A stretch of 64,000 nucleotides of DNA, taken from Diplonema papillatum (taxonomy: Eukaryota; Euglenozoa; Diplonemea; Diplonemida; Diplonemidae). The translations under genes and the position numbers were made by a program. Location: positions 1 through 64,000 of the forward strand of contig JAPJBO010000856.1 of assembly GCA_030068145.1 (NCBI GenBank), read 5' to 3'. Under the pieces are notes generated by a model that searched no databases, was not told the DNA's origin, and saw nothing but the letters and a program-made list of their open reading frames with translations. The first letter of the stretch is position 1, and each line of letters begins with the position of its first letter. Shown in pieces: positions 31,712 to 45,000 of this stretch.

Positions 31712-34700
31712 CCACGCGGGAGCACTTTCGGGCCCTTTTGACCCGACGTCCGCGGGGTGCGCACCTCGCCCGGGTCCGTGTCGTCGCAGCCGTCGGCGTC
31801 GAAGCGCGGACCGTGGCCCGGTGCCGCCCTGTCCTGCGAGAACTCGCGCTTGAGCCGCCGCAGCCGGTCACCGAGCGCCTCATGCCGGCGGTCGTTCTCG
31901 ACCCGCCGCAGCTCCGCCGCCCGCGCCCGCGCGCAGTGCGCCCGGAACGCCCGCTGGATGACGCGTGCACCGCCGTCGGCGGCCGACGACCGAACGACGG
32001 CTCCCCGCCCCGCGTAAGCGGCGCGCGGCGTGGCCTGCTTTTCGGCCCGCGTCTGGTTGTTGACGGACAGGTCGCCGGGGAACGGGGCGGGCGGTGGCGA
32101 GCTTCGCCGTTGCCCCACCGCCGGAACGCCAGCTTCGCGCCCCGCGTAAACGGCGCGTGGCGAGGCTGGTTTTCCGACCCGCGCCCGGTTGCCGACGGAT
32201 GGGTCGCCGGGGAAACGGTCGGGGGGTGGCGAGCTCCGCCTCCGGAAGCTGGTCCAGGCGCGCTGCACGGCGGCCGCCGCGGCGCCAGCCGCCTCGTCGG
32301 AGTCGCGGGCGGCGGCGGCGGCTAGCCGGCGCGCGCGGAGGAAACTCGCGACTCTGCGCGCCCGGCGGCAGCGGAAGCACCGCTGGAGGGTCGCCGCCGC
32401 GGCGTGCTGGGGGCCGAAGAGCAGGCCCCACGGGAGGCGCGAGCGGGCGAATGCTTGCACGACCTTGGCCATGCGCAGCCGCGCCGCGTGCACCTCCCGC
32501 CGGGCCGTGTATCCCAGGACGGCATCCCGGAGGGATCGGAAGGACGCACGGGAGAACTCCGCCTCCTCCTCGTCGTCGTGGACGGCGTTGAACAGCGCGA
32601 GGGCCCGCCAGGCTCGGTCGACCCGCTTTCGGGCGAGCCAGCCGCGGACCCACTTCTGGATGGCCAGCGCGGCGCGCTCTTCGAGGGCGCCGAACTCCCT
32701 GGAGTAGTACGCGGGGGACTTCTTCCGCGCAGCGGCGGCGTGGGCCTGCTCCTGCTCCGGGTACTTGGGCAGCTGGATGTAGGCCTCGGTACCCCGGCGG
32801 GCGCCGTGCCGCGACGGCAGCGGTGCGTCTTCATCGAACTCGTCGGAAGACGTCGACGCCTGCCGCAGGCGTGGTGACTCCGGGCCGCGCAGCGGTGCCG
32901 GCACCGCGCGCTGGACTCGCGGCGACTGCCGTGGCGTCTCGGCCGCGAAGCCGACGGTCGGCGCGCCGTCCCGCGTCGGGTGGCTCCTGGCCACCGCCGC
33001 CGGCGGGGCGCCTGTCCCCGGCTGCTGCTGCTGCTGCTGCCGGTCGGGTGCTGCCGCGGGGTCGCTGCGGCTCTCGTTTTCCGGGGGGTGCTGCTGCAGG
33101 TCTCCCTGGCCGGTCGTGCGCTCTTGCTGCCGCGCCAGCGTGCGGTCGCCCGCGCTTGCGGCTTGAGCCGCCGCCGGGCGGGCCTCGTCGGGGGCTGAAC
33201 TTTTCGGTTCGCCGTGGGCTTCCGTCCGCAAAGTGTGCAGATCGGGGGGGGCTGAACCTTTCGGTTCACTGTGAGCTTCCATCCGCGAAGTGCGCCCATC
33301 GGGGATCGAACCTTTCGGCTCTCCGTGGGCACCCATCCGCGAAATGTGCTGATCGGGGGGGACTGAACCTTTCGGCTCTCCGTGGGCTTCCATCCGCGAA
33401 GTGTGTTGATCGGGGGGGGCTGAACCTTTCGGTTCACCGTGGGCTTCCCGGGCTTCCGTCGGCGAAGTGTGCTCCGCGGGCCGAGCAGCACCTTTCGGCG
33501 CGCCGCGGGCGTCTGCGCGCAGCCGAATTGCTGTGCGGACCGCAGCAAGCCGGCGCCACCACGTCTGCAGGCGCACGGCCGCGGCCCGCCGCGCCGATAC
33601 CACGCGCAGCGCCCGCCGCGCCCCGGCGGCGCGGCCCGCTTTTTGGAGCACCACCGCGACGCCGCCGGCCTCCCTCGGGATCCCCCGGACCCTCCCACAC
33701 GCCTCGCCCCGCGCCGCCCTGCACTGCTGCCCGCCCGGCAGCGCCAGCTTCACGCCACGGTGGGCGGCCGCCGCACGCGCCCGGGAGGCAAGCCACGGGG
33801 ACACCCGCGGGGCCCCCCGGTCCCTGATCCATCCGGGAGCGCACGGCTTCAACAGCAGGACGGCGGCGGGGGAGAAGGCTGGGGGTGCTGGTGGGCCGGT
33901 CGGCGGGGGGGTGTCCCCGGTGGACCAGTGCCAGTGGAGGTCGAACGGGTTGCGGAGCTGCGTGGCGAGCGAGATGCGGGCGGCCTGCTCGCTGGTGAGC
34001 ACGGCGCCGCGGCCGCGGAGCTCGTCGGCCGCCGCCCGGCGGAGGGCGAGGTACCACCGGTACTGCGCGGCGACCCGAGCGCGGCCGAAGGCTTGGACGA
34101 CCAGGGCGAAGTAGACGCTCTTCCGCCGCTTCTTCTCGGCCCGCGCCGACGCGCCTTTCCAGGCGCTCTGCACCTTCGACGCGGCGGTCGCGGCGCTCGG
34201 GTCGTCCCACCCCTTCGGCTCCCACGCGCCGGGCGACGGGAACACAGGGGTGGTAGTCTCCCTACTTGCATCCTGCTGCTGCTGCTGCTGCTGTTGATGC
34301 GGTTGCTGCTGCTGCTGCTGTTGATGGGGTTGCTGCTGCTGCTGCTGCTGCTGTTGATGTGGTTGCTGCTGCTGCTGCTGCTGCTGCTGTTGTTGATGTG
34401 GCTCTTGTTGTCGCTCTTGCTGTTGGTGGTGGTGGCCTTCTTTTTCGGGCGGGTCCTGGTCCGTGCCCGGGTCGTCGCCCGGCCGCTTTTTGCGGGCGGA
34501 CCCCCGGCCGCGCTCCCTGTTGAGCTCCTCGCGCACGAGGCTCGTCAGCAGGTCGAGGCGGGCCATCTTGAGCACCCTCACGTTGTCCGCCGCGATGTAC
34601 CGCCGCCACGCCGCCTGGATCCGGCACGCGGCGCCGTCCCGGGCGCAAGGCAGCGCTTCCCGCGAGATAGACCGAGAAACGCTGATCTCCGGCACGGGCG

Positions 34701-37700
34701 GTTCCTCCCGAGGCATCCGGAGGATGTGGAGGCGGGCTCTGTACGCGAGTGCGGCGGACTGCAGGGTGCCGCGGGCCCGGGCGCGCCGCAGGCGCGCGGC
34801 GGCCAACCGGGCCCGGCAGCCCTGCGCCGCGGCCGCCAGCACGCGCTCCGCGACGATGCGGTGCAGCTGGTGCAGCTCCGCCTCGACGCAGAAGCTGTCC
34901 TCGGTCGCCAGCAGCGGGCGCTCGTCGACGGGCGAACCGCGCAGGCCGGCCGCTGCGGCGGCGGTCTCCGGGGGGGTGCCCGCGTGACCCACTTCCGGCG
35001 TCGCCGAGCCTGCCGCAGCGGTACCCTCCGTAGTGTCCGCACGGGCCGCTCCCGGCATTCCGGAGTCCGTGCCTGCTCCAGCTGCAGGTGCATTGTTCTC
35101 CGTAGTAGTATCCACATGGCCCGCTCCCTGCGTTTCCGAGCCCAGGCCAGCCGCTGCAGTTGCACTCTCCGTAGTGTCCGCACGGGCCGCTCCCGGCTTT
35201 CCGGAGTCCGTGCCTGCTCCACCTGCAGGTGCATTGTTCTCCGTAGTAGTATCCACATGGCACGCTCCCTGCGTTTCCGAGCCCAGGCCAGCCGCTGCAG
35301 TTGCATTCTGCGTTGTGTCTGCACGGGCCGCTCCCGGCTTTCCGGAGTCCGTGCCTGCTCCAGCTGCAGGTACATTGTTCTTCTCCATAGTGCTGTCCAC
35401 ACGGCCCGCTCCCGGCGGTGCAGAGTCTCGGGTTGCCGTGTGTTCGGCTTGTGGGCCCGCCTGCGGCTGTTGGCTCCCCAACGTCTCCGCGGGCGGGGTT
35501 TCCCCCTCGGGGGCCACTTCCACAGACGACACCCGGCTCACCCCGGCTATCGTGCCGAAGCTGGGCGCGTCGGTATGTGGCCTCGCCTGCAGCTGCTTGT
35601 TCCCAGGCCAAACTGCGGATGAGACCGCCTCTTCGGGTGTCACTTCCACCGACACCACCCGGCGTACGCCTGCAATCGCGCCGATCCCGTGCGCCGCGTG
35701 GTATGGCCTCACCCGAGGTTCGACGGCGGGGGCCGGCTTCTGCTCGGGCGCTCCGCTGGCCCCGAAAAGGCTGGTTCCAGCTTTTTCGGGCTTCTCGGCG
35801 GCGCCGTGCGTCTCCTCCTGGTGTGGGTGCCCCGAAAAAGCTCCGCCGGCCCCGAAAAGGCTGGCTCCAGCTTTTTCGGGCTTCGCGGCGGCGCCGTGCG
35901 TCTCCTCCCGGTGCGGCCGACGGCCGTGCCCCGAAGGATCTCCCGCGGAGCCCGCGGCCTTCTGCTTCTCGGTCGCCCCGCTTTCGGCGGCCGCCTCCCA
36001 CGCGCCGAAGCCGCTGCCGCCGCCCAACGACCCCCTGCGGCCGGCGTCGGACTCCGCGTGCGGCGAGAGCGAGTTGCCGGCCGCCGCCGGCCCCGCCGCA
36101 GGCGGGGGCGGCGGGTTGTCGAGGAGCCCGCGCTTGGCCGAGCTCTTCCGCGACGACTGCTCCGGCGAGTCGCCGGTCTCGCACACGACGATGGTCAGCG
36201 GGCGGCGGCGCCCGGCACGCGGGTCGAGCGAGAAGTCCGTCAGCGCCGCGGCCACGTCGATGATCGCCTCCGCGGGCGATTTTATGACGGACACGCTGTT
36301 CACCAGCCCGGCGTCCTCGTCGGTCGCCTCGTCCCCGTACGACGGCTCGCGGTCAACGGTCAACAGCCGCGAAGCCGAATCCGGAGTGCGCAGCAGCGAG
36401 TTTTTATGGCTGAACGACCCTGCCCAGGAGGTTGCCCGCGCAACGTGGAAGTCGGGTTGGGTGACGGTGATGGTGTGCTCCATCGTGTCGTGCAGGTTGC
36501 GCACCGCCGTCCGGGCGGCGTACCCCGCGAAGCAGCGGGAGACGGTGCCGGCGGCTGCGAGCGACCGCAGCGAGCACAGCCGCCGGCGCGCCGCGAAGCC
36601 GGCGCCGACCACGTGGAGCTCTGCCGCGGCCCGCCGCCGCCGGGCCAGCAACACCCGGGCTGCGTGCGCAGCCCCGCACGCCCGAAGCACCGCCCGCGCG
36701 GCGTGCGCCTTCGCGAGGTCCCGCCGTGCCGCCCAGCCGGCGCACGCCGCAGCGAGCGTCCTGCCGCAGGCCGCGCTCCGCGCGGCGGCCGCGTGCGCGC
36801 CGGCCGCAGCGCGGCCGTTCCATGCGGGGCGACTCGCCCGACGGACTGCCAGGGGGCGCTGGTTGGCGATCGACTCCGGCTTCGGCGTGTCGACCAGCCG
36901 GTCCGATCCGGCGTCCGACAGCTTCGACTCCGACGATCGGTGGCTCGACAGCGGCGGCGTGGGGGGCGTTTGCACTGCGTTCGACGAGCGAGGGAAGGCC
37001 AGAATATTCGCGGCGGTCTCAGCTTGCGCTGCCTCCGCCCTTTTGCCCTCGTTTTCTCCTTTTGCGGCTGCCGTCGGCGCTGCGTTCGATGAGCGAGGGA
37101 AGTCATGAATATTTGCGGCGGCCTCAGCCTGCGCGGCCTCCGACGACGACTCCTTGCCCTGGGAGTCCGAAGCAAGGCCAGCTTCCTCGGTCGGAGGCAG
37201 TGGATCTCCACTCTTGCAGGCAGACTGGGAGCCTTGCCGGGCTCCGTCCTCCGAGGTGCTGGGTAACACGCGACCTGAATCGCCTGCTGGCACCGCATGC
37301 TGCGCCGGCGCGTGGCCGTGTGCGGGATCACCGACGGCGTCCCACGACGAGTCCTTGCCCCACCGGGGGTCCGAAGCGAGGCCGGCGTCGGCGGAAGCCG
37401 AGGTGGCCTCTTCCGTTGCGGCTTGGGAGGTCGTGTTGACGCTGCCCGCTTGCTCCCGCGCCTCGTGCGGCTGGCGGGCGGCCGGCGCTGCTTCCGCCGT
37501 CGACGCACGGCTTCCGCTGCGGACGCTGTCGGCCCGTTGCCGCGCCGCTGGTGCTTCGGAGTTGAGGCAGCCGTTCGGTGCCGTGTTCGCGGACGAGGAG
37601 GCCGAGCCGCGCCGCGGCGGGCCGCCGCCGGCAGGACCGGTCGACGACTTTCGGGCCTGCGGGGCTGCTTCGGCGCTGTTGGATGGGAGGCGAGCGGCGG

Positions 37701-39516
37701 CAACCGGTGCGTTCGCGTCTTTGGACGATGCTGATGAGTTGCACCGCTGGGGAGCACCTGCAGAGCCGGAGGATGACTTTCGGGACACAGGGACACCTTC
37801 GGCGCTGGTGGACGGAACGCGAGCGGCAGCAACAGGTGGTGCATTCGCGTCTTTAGACGATGCTGAGTTGCCCCGCAGAAGAGCACCTGCAGAACCCGAG
37901 GATGACTTTCGGGACATAGGGGCGCTGGTGGATGCAACGCGGGCGGCAGCAACAGGTGTATTCGCGTCTTTAGACGATGCTGAGTTGCGCCGCGGGAGGG
38001 CACTCGCAGAACCCGAGGATGACTTTCGGGACACAGGGGCTCCTTTGGCGCTGGTGGATGGAACGCGGGCGGCAGCAACAGGTGTATTCGCGCCTTTGGA
38101 CGACACTGCTGAGTTGCGCCGCCCCGCAGAGCCCGAGGATGACTTTCGGGACACAGGGGCTCCTTCGGCGCTGGTGGACGGAACGCGAGCGGCAGCAACA
38201 GGTGTATTCGCGTCTTTAGACGATGCTGAGTTGCGCCGCAGAAGAGCACCTGCAGAGCCTGAGGATGACTTTCGGGACACAGGGGCTCCTTCGGCGCTGT
38301 TGGATGGAACGCGAGCGGCAGCAACAGGTGTATTCGCGCCTTTAGACGACACTACTGAGTCACGCCGCAGAAGGGCGCCTGCAGGACCGGAGGATGACTT
38401 TCGGGACACAGGGGCTCCTTCGGCGCTGTTGGATGGAACGCGAGCGGCAGCAACAGGTGTATTCGCGCCTTTAGACGACACTACTGAGTCACGCCGCAGA
38501 AGGGCGCCTGCAGGACCGGAGGATGACTTTCGGGACACAGGGGCTCCTTCGGCGCTGTTGGATGGAACGCGAGCGGCAGCAACAGGTGTATTCGCGCCTT
38601 TAGACGACACTACTGAGTTGCGCCGCAGAAGGGCACCTGCAGGACCGGAGGATGACTTTCGGGACACAGGGGCTCCTTCGGCGCTATTGGATGGAACGCG
38701 AGCGGCAGCAACAGGTGTATTCGCGCCTTTAGACGACACTACTGAATCACGCCGCAGAAGGGCGCCTGCAGGACCGGAGGATGACTTTCGGGCTTCTTCG
38801 GCGCTGCTGGATGCGGCAACAACAGGTGGCTTCGCATCTTTCGACGACACTGAGTCGCGCCGCAGAAGGGCACCTGCAGAACCCGAAGATGACTTTCCGG
38901 CCGCAGGGGCACCTTCGGCGCTGCTGGATGGGGCGCGAGAATGGGACGGATCCGCGGGGTTTTCAGCCACCGCGCCGCCCTCGGGGAGCACCGTTTCGGG
39001 GCTGGCGGCCTCTGCCTCCGACTCGGATCGCACGACGCCGGGGAAGCTGGGGATGCGCGGGATTTGCGGCGGGTGGTGGCCGTGAGGCTCCGGCGGAGCC
39101 GATGCTGTGCCTTCCTCCGAACAGCTTTCGACCCGGCGGATCTCGACGGAGCCGGCGCTAGAGCGGCGGCGGTGGAGGAGCGACTTGGCCGCGGCCGGCG
39201 CCTGCGCGCCGGCGCCGAGCAAAAAGCTGCTTTTCCGCGGGTTCGACAGGCCCGACACCCGCCGGACCACCGGCTCGGCGCCTTCGGCGGCCGCGGGCTC
39301 CCGGTCGGTCTCTCCGTCGGCGGAAGACCCGGTTGAATCGTCGAGCTTCGCCTCCGTGTCCGTAGAGTCGTCGGCGATCTCGAACGTCAGCGATTCATCG
39401 TCGTCACCATCCCCGCCGTTCTCCGCGTTCCCCGCGGCCCCTTCGCTCTCACCGGATCCCGTCGAGTCCAGGAAGAACAGCGGCAGACTCTCCCTGCTGT
39501 CATCGTCCTCCGTCAT
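29839..39516 (-). CDS. Giant IQ-motif (calmodulin-binding-type) protein with polyglutamine, 3,225 aa
   Basis: A single uninterrupted frame of 3,225 codons from ATG 39,516 to TAG 29,839. The acidic N-terminus (MTEDDDSRESLPLFFLD) is followed by a tandem array of about ten 43-residue repeats (about residues 205-620; core AEGAPVSRKSSSGPAGALLR). The RKSSSG core would be a basophilic kinase site by motif. Scattered IQ-like helices follow, among them AACRIQAAWRRYIAADNVR (~1630), VQSAWKGASARAEKKRR (~1780), AVRLQTWWRRLAAVRTA (~1985), ALAIQKWVRGWLARKRV (~2290), AAVQRAWTSFRRR (~2415) and VIQRAFRAHCARARA (~2520). Between them are three 47-residue repeats (~1370-1490), five ~20-residue EPKGS repeats (~2020-2110), Q/H tracts (~1705-1748), a ~46-residue polyglutamine (~2602-2648) and three LPRGSSLGAL repeats. 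I do not recognise an enzymatic or motor domain. A calmodulin-binding scaffold or cytoskeletal role is inference. Confidence 0.85.
31571..31710 (-). repeat. CAG/CTG trinucleotide run encoding polyglutamine
   Basis: About 46 consecutive Gln codons, mostly CAG with some CAA, inside the IQ protein. A second Q/H-rich set lies at 34,268-34,400. The CAA interruptions would limit slippage. Confidence 0.95.
37650..38910 (-). repeat. 129-bp coding minisatellite (43-aa repeat)
   Basis: Exact 129-bp steps are seen between 38,282, 38,411 and 38,540; other units are shortened by multiples of three so the frame is kept. It encodes the RKSSSG repeats of the IQ protein. Interior units are nearly identical at the DNA level. 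Confidence 0.95.
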
Positions 39517-40415
39517 CCCCAGCGGCAGGACAGCCCGGGGGGTCGGCGCGCACCGTCCGGGCGGGGCGCTACCCTGCTTCCTCGCCGGCTGCTCGGAATA
39601 TTTAGCGTGTTTTCCGTTTCTTTTTTTTGGTGTTTGTCCAATCCGACAGCAAGCGCGTGTCAGACGAGCCCGCCCGAAGGCAGTTGTGGTTTTCTTCAGG
39701 CGGGTCTTCTCTGCCGGCGGAAGTTGTTTGGGCCAGATCTCTTTTGTGGTTCCGACGATTCCGAAAGGGCGTACAGATTGTGTCTTTCGACTTTTTTGTC
39801 AACGTTTTCTTTATTTTTTCCCCTCTGTCTTTGTTTTTTTTTTTCCCCTGCAGAAGGATGTCGGATTGGAGCTATTGCGACTTGCGATACCGAAAATAGA
39901 ACCTCGTGTGAGAACAAGACCACAAAGAGAGCCTCGTCGTCGTCGTCACCATCCCCGCCGTTCTCCGCGTTCCCCGCGGCCCCTTCGCTCTCACCGGATC
40001 CCGTCGAGTCCAGGAAGAACAGCGGCAGACTCTCCCTGCTGTCGTCGTCCTCCGTCATCCCCAGCGGGAGGGCGGCCCGGGGGGGTCGGCGCGCACCGTC
40101 CGGGCGGGGCGCTCCCCTGCTTCCTCGCCGGCTGCTCGGAATATTTCGCGTGTTTTCCGTTTCTTTTTTTTGGTGTTTGTCCGATCCGACGACAGCAAGC
40201 GCGTGTCAGACTAGCCCACCCGAAGGCAGTTGTGGTTTTCTTCAGGCGGGTCTTCTCTGCCGGCGGAAGTTGTTTGGGCCAGATCTCTTTTGTGGTTCCG
40301 ACGATTCCGAATGGGCGTACAGATTGTGTCTTTCAACTTTTTTGCCAACGTCTTCTTTATTTTTCCCCCTCTGTCTCTTTTTTTTTTTTTTTTTTTTTTT
40401 TTCCCTGCAGAAGAA
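39400..40415. repeat. Tandem duplication of the 5' end of the IQ gene
   Basis: 39,400-39,857 and 39,941-40,415 are direct copies (about 540 bp apart), each holding the first ~35 codons, the ATG (39,516; duplicate at 40,058) and ~340 bp of upstream DNA up to a CTGCAGAAG. In the outer copy the frame from the duplicate ATG reads the same MTEDDDSRESLPLFF start, then diverges and does not join the gene. Confidence 0.92.
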
Positions 40416-41539
40416 CAGGGGTCTTTAAAAGTTTGGGGGTTGGAGCGGAAAACCCGGTGTCAGCCAAAAACCCGGTGTGAGGTCAAATTTTTTTTTTCCA
40501 ACACTTGGGCAGCAGCAGGGGACTTTAGCTCTTTGTCTGACGAGCAAAAAAGCCGGTTTCAGCCAAAAACCCGGTTTTGGGGCTCTGCGGTGCCTGTGGG
40601 TGTCTGAGTGCCTGGAACCGTCGCCCCGCGCACGTAAACAAAGGGACGGAGGGGGGTGGTGAGATAAGCTTGCGGTGGTGGTGGTGTGCACGTCTATCAA
40701 ACTACGGAGTGGTAAGTGAAAAGCTTCGAATTGCAGTGACACACCGTGACGCGCCATGTATCTGCAGTCACTGTACAGTACAGTACAGTACAGGGGCCAC
40801 TTGAAATCATAATTTATAAATTATTTTTATTTTTTTGAAAAACCGAAACCGGAAAAACCCGGTTCCTGAAACCGGGAAACCGGGTTTCCAAAGTCCCCTG
40901 GGCAGCAGGGATGCCTTGGGACGAAAATCCCTACGCTCTAAACCGGGGTTTTGGGGAATCACACGGCATTCAGCGGTGACCCTACTGTAGCCCCGACCCG
41001 CACAGTAGGCTGTGTTGACGCTTCGGGTGGGGGGAGACCTGCCCGCGCAGCGATATTTTTTGTGGTAGTGAGCCTCCTTTTGGCTTCTGCATGCGTGTGC
41101 CGCCTCTGGTGCACGATTGAACCAGCGTTAAACTCCGGAACACCGATCCAGCAACTCTTCTTATGGCGGTTTTGTGTTTCTTAAGGAGCCCTGCGCCGCA
41201 GGCGCGGAAACTTTTAAACGGTCGCACTTACGGATCAAAGCAGATGGGCACTAGGGTGGCTCGTCACAACTAGGTTGGCTGACATGTCAATTAAACCTGC
41301 GCCGCAGGCGCGGAAATTTTGACGGTCGCACTTACAGTTAAACAGATGGACGGAAACACGTTGGTTTGTCCCCGGCTGCAGCAGGTTTTCGTCCTGCACA
41401 ACGCCCCTGCATTGCCTGCCACGGTGGAACACTGTGAACAGAATGAGCAAATAATGCGGTAGCCCCATGACGGAAAACACCTGCGCCGCAGGCGCGGAAA
41501 ACTTTTGGCGCCTTTCTGGCCAGCCAGCTAAGTACGAAG
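40416..41539. other. Non-coding with short interspersed motifs
   Basis: Repeats of AAACCCGGT (40,445-40,580 and 40,840-40,890), with the word TTGGGCAGCAG near a CAGGGGACTT/AAGTCCCCTG pair in inverted order (40,504 and 40,893). The motif CCTGCGCCGCAGGCGCGGAA occurs three times (41,190, 41,297, 41,480), twice followed by GACGGTCGCACTTAC-like sequence; its GCGCCGCAGGCGC core can form a hairpin. No gene. Confidence 0.65.
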
Positions 41540-42062
41540 ATCGCAAAACAGTTTTCCGTGAAAGAAATTTCCGCCGGTGGTTTCTGCTATGAGAAGATTT
41601 TTTCCATCAGGTTTCTGCCACGAGAAATTTCCACCGATGGGTTCCGTTCGAAAACATTTCCACCAACAATTTCTGTTAGAAAAGTTTTCCGCCAAGCTTC
41701 CCGTGAAAGAAATTTCCGCCGGTGGTTTCTGCCATGCGAAAATTTCCATCAGTTTTCTGTCGTGAGAAAATTTCCACCACCAGTTTCCCACGAAAGAAAT
41801 TTCCGCCAGTAGTTTTCACGAGAACATTTCCATCATCGGTTTCCGCCACGACAAAATTTCCATCAGTTTTCTGTCGTGAGAAAAATTTCCACCAACAGTC
41901 GTTTCCACGAGAACATTTCCATCAGGTTTCCGCCACGAGAGAAATTTCCGCCAGATTTCCGCCACGAGAAAATTCCCATCATTTTTCTGTCGCAGAGAAA
42001 ATTTCCACCAACAGTATTCCACAAAGGAAATTTCCGCCAGTAGTTTCCACGAGAAAATTTCC
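41540..42062. repeat. Degenerate ~30-36-bp tandem array, left part
   Basis: Repeats of GAAATTTCCGCCGGTGGTTT / GAGAAAATTTCCATCAGTTT / TTCTGTCGTGAGAAAATTTCC. The same array resumes at 47,503, so it was split by insertion of the Penelope-like element. Confidence 0.88.
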
Positions 42063-45000
42063 AACGTTATTTGTGGATTAGAAGGTCGGTATTTTAAAGT
42101 CTCCGGTTGACCGTAGAAAGAGTGCGACTCGTTTCGGGTGTTGTGTCACTCCGTTGTGAAACCTTGTGAAGTCCCCTAACGCGTTTAGAGGGTGCTTGGG
42201 TTTGGGTAGGGTGTGGTCGTTCTGCTGCGGCGTGAAAAGCCAGGAAGTTTCGACGCTAATCTTCGACTCTTGATTAAGTTCACCGGGTTGCGTGCTCGTC
42301 AGGAAGATCCCGGTGCCTGGCTTTTCTTCTGGGTGGTTTCGTGTTGATCGGCGGCTGTGTGTTACGAGGCACGGATTAGGGGATGAAAAAAGGAAAAAGA
42401 AATGGGGGAGAAAAAGAAGGGGGGGAGAGGGGGAGAGGGGAAGTTGGGGTTTTGAGGGTTGTCCTCGGGGTACGGGGGGGGGTGGTTGGAGGGTTTGAGT
42501 GACAGAGGTTACGCTTGCGCTGTTCGCATGAAGGCTCGTTGGCTCGAAGAAGTGGAAGTAGCGTAGGTTATTGTTCGATGTTATTCTTACAGTCGTAAGA
42601 TGTGATAAAAAAATTTATTTTAAAAAAACCTTATTTGACTGTTTGTTGTCCTCCACAGTCGGGGTTCTCTAGCTGCACGAGGCAGCCGTGGATGATGAAA
42701 TTAAGTTCCTCGCTTACTTTGCTTATTCTTTTTCGTAGCCTTGAGCGTGTGCGATACCGCTGGGTTTCTCTTGCATTTTGAGATATGGTGGCGTAGACTT
42801 TTGAAGCGCGCTTTCCCTGCGGTCCGTCCGTCGTTGTTGCAGTATGGGCATTTGCGTTTTCCGAGGGCTTTCTGTGCCGCCTTTCGTACTGGGCTTGTTG
42901 CTAGAGTCATCTCTTTGCAGTGAAGCATGTGTGTACGGAGGCCTTTGGCGCCTTTGAACTTGTTGCCTGCGTCCGTGGTAGTTGCTTTGCAGGCTGGGCA
43001 TGCCCAAATCAGCGTTCCTTCATGCTGTGTTGTTTCTTCGGATGAGGTCTCGTCGTCTGAGGTAGGGGTGTCCCCTCGCAATTCTTCGAGCAGTTCGAGT
43101 GTTTGTGTAGGGTCTGTGTCGGTGGTGTCTTCTTTCGTGTACAGGAACATGTACGTGGCGTTGTCTGTGTACGTAGGTTCCCGGGAGTGTGAGGTGGTTT
43201 CGTTGTTGTAATGTGTCCAGTTTTGGTCTGTGAAAGGGGTGCGGTTACGTTTGTGGATGGTGTAGTGGCCGGCGTTCTCTCTTCCTGTGTGTGTTATAAC
43301 GGCTTGGAGTTCGTATTTGTGTTCGTGGTCCGGAATGTTGAGGGTGGGATCAGCTGCCACCGGGGTTCGATTTTCGTTTGCGAACTCGTTCCGTCTAAGA
43401 CACAGTAGTAATGTGTCTTGTGCTGCTCGGATACTGGTTTGCGTTTCTGCTGTCTTTGTCTTTTTGCACTTGTCACATCTGTAATCTTTGGGGGTGCTTT
43501 TCTTGCAGAAACTGTCCAGACATCCTTGAGCGGTGCTGGCCTGTATTGCGAGGATTGTCATGCTGTAGGGTTGATCTTCTGTTTTGATGTAGCCGCAGTT
43601 GTTGCAATGGATTGTTGTCGTCTGTAGGTGTAATAATTCGTTGAAGGCGTCGCTGCAGTTTGGTTGGCACGTGCGGTGTTCTTCGTTTTCGTTCGCTATC
43701 GCAGCGAGTAGTTGAAGTAAGGCTTCTTCTAGGTCGTGTTGTTCTCCGTCGCCGAGGTGTGTGTCCATGTGCTCGAAGAGCCTTTGGACGACGTTTTGGG
43801 TTTTCCTGCCGCTTATCCATTCGTTCACGTCTTGTGTGCATGGGCCTGTTTGGTGTTGTGGACAGTCGGTGTACTTGCGTATTTGATTTGACAAGTGTGT
43901 CGCTGCTATGAGGTTTAGCGACGCTTGCAGGAAGCAAGAGTTTCTTGTCGTGTATTTGCGAAGTTGCTGTGGGTGTTTCCGCTTCGTTTTGGCTGCTACT
44001 GCTGCGGCGATGGTGATGGTTGCAACGAGGCTGGCTACTCGTTCCGTGACGGTTAATTCGGGTGTGGGTTGTGATGGAGAGTCAACGGAGGATGGTGATT
44101 CGCTCGGTAAGTGGGCTGGGAAGAAGTTGGTTGGCCTGTGTTTGCCGGCGTACTCCGGTTCGTTGATGCGTGGTTGGCGTTTTTTGTGCCGGGCTACGCA
44201 GAATCCAAGGAACGGCTTGAGCTGGCTGTGGAGTCGTGGCAGGTTGCCGAATTCCTCTGTGAGCCATGCGTTCCAGGGTGCGTATAGTACCCGTGGGTTG
44301 TGACCTCTGTCGATCATGGCATATACGCTCCTCTGTATTTCTACACGCAGGTCTTGTAGGTGGTTCGTTTGTCGGATTGCTCGTATCAGCGAGCCCTTGA
44401 AAATCCCGCTCGCTTGCGCCTTGGGAGCCGTTGTTAAATGGTGGGTATAGCGGGTCCCGTAGTTTTTCGGTTGTATTGTGAGGCGGATGTGCGGTGCGTG
44501 GGGAGGATCCGGACGTTCGACGCGTATCCGGACTCCGAGAAATACTACGTCGTCGTGTGCTGTAGTTGTGTTTTTGTACCGCATGTTGTAAAGGTGCTGC
44601 GGTGGTGGTGTGGTCCCGAAGTTGAGGAAGTCGTCGATGAAGCGGTAGGTGTGTGCGTGTGCCTTCGCTTCTTCGATCTTTCCTTCATCTACGAGGCTGT
44701 CTACGTATGCTTTCTCGATCCGATAGCAGAAAAGGTTTGCTATATCCGAGCTAGCATTACCGCCCATAGGTATGCCGTCGGTCTGCCTGAGTACTTGATC
44801 GCCTTGTGCTATGTAGCTGTTACCGATAATGATTGCAAGTAGTTCTTTGACTGCTTCTCTGGAGTATGCGCGCTTCGTGTCGTTCGTCTGCCGGCTGAAG
44901 GTGAAGGTTTTCTTGCCTTTCTGTTTCGCTCCACGTGTTAGGTTAGGGTTGCCGTTCTGTTCTTCGAATTCGAAAGCTTCTTCGATCGCTTCGCATACTT

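Noticed and set aside
30853..39085. Long plus-strand frames opposite the IQ gene
   Set aside because: High GC content and trinucleotide repeats leave antisense frames open; the minus frame has the IQ motifs, in-frame repeats and a single 3,225-codon span.
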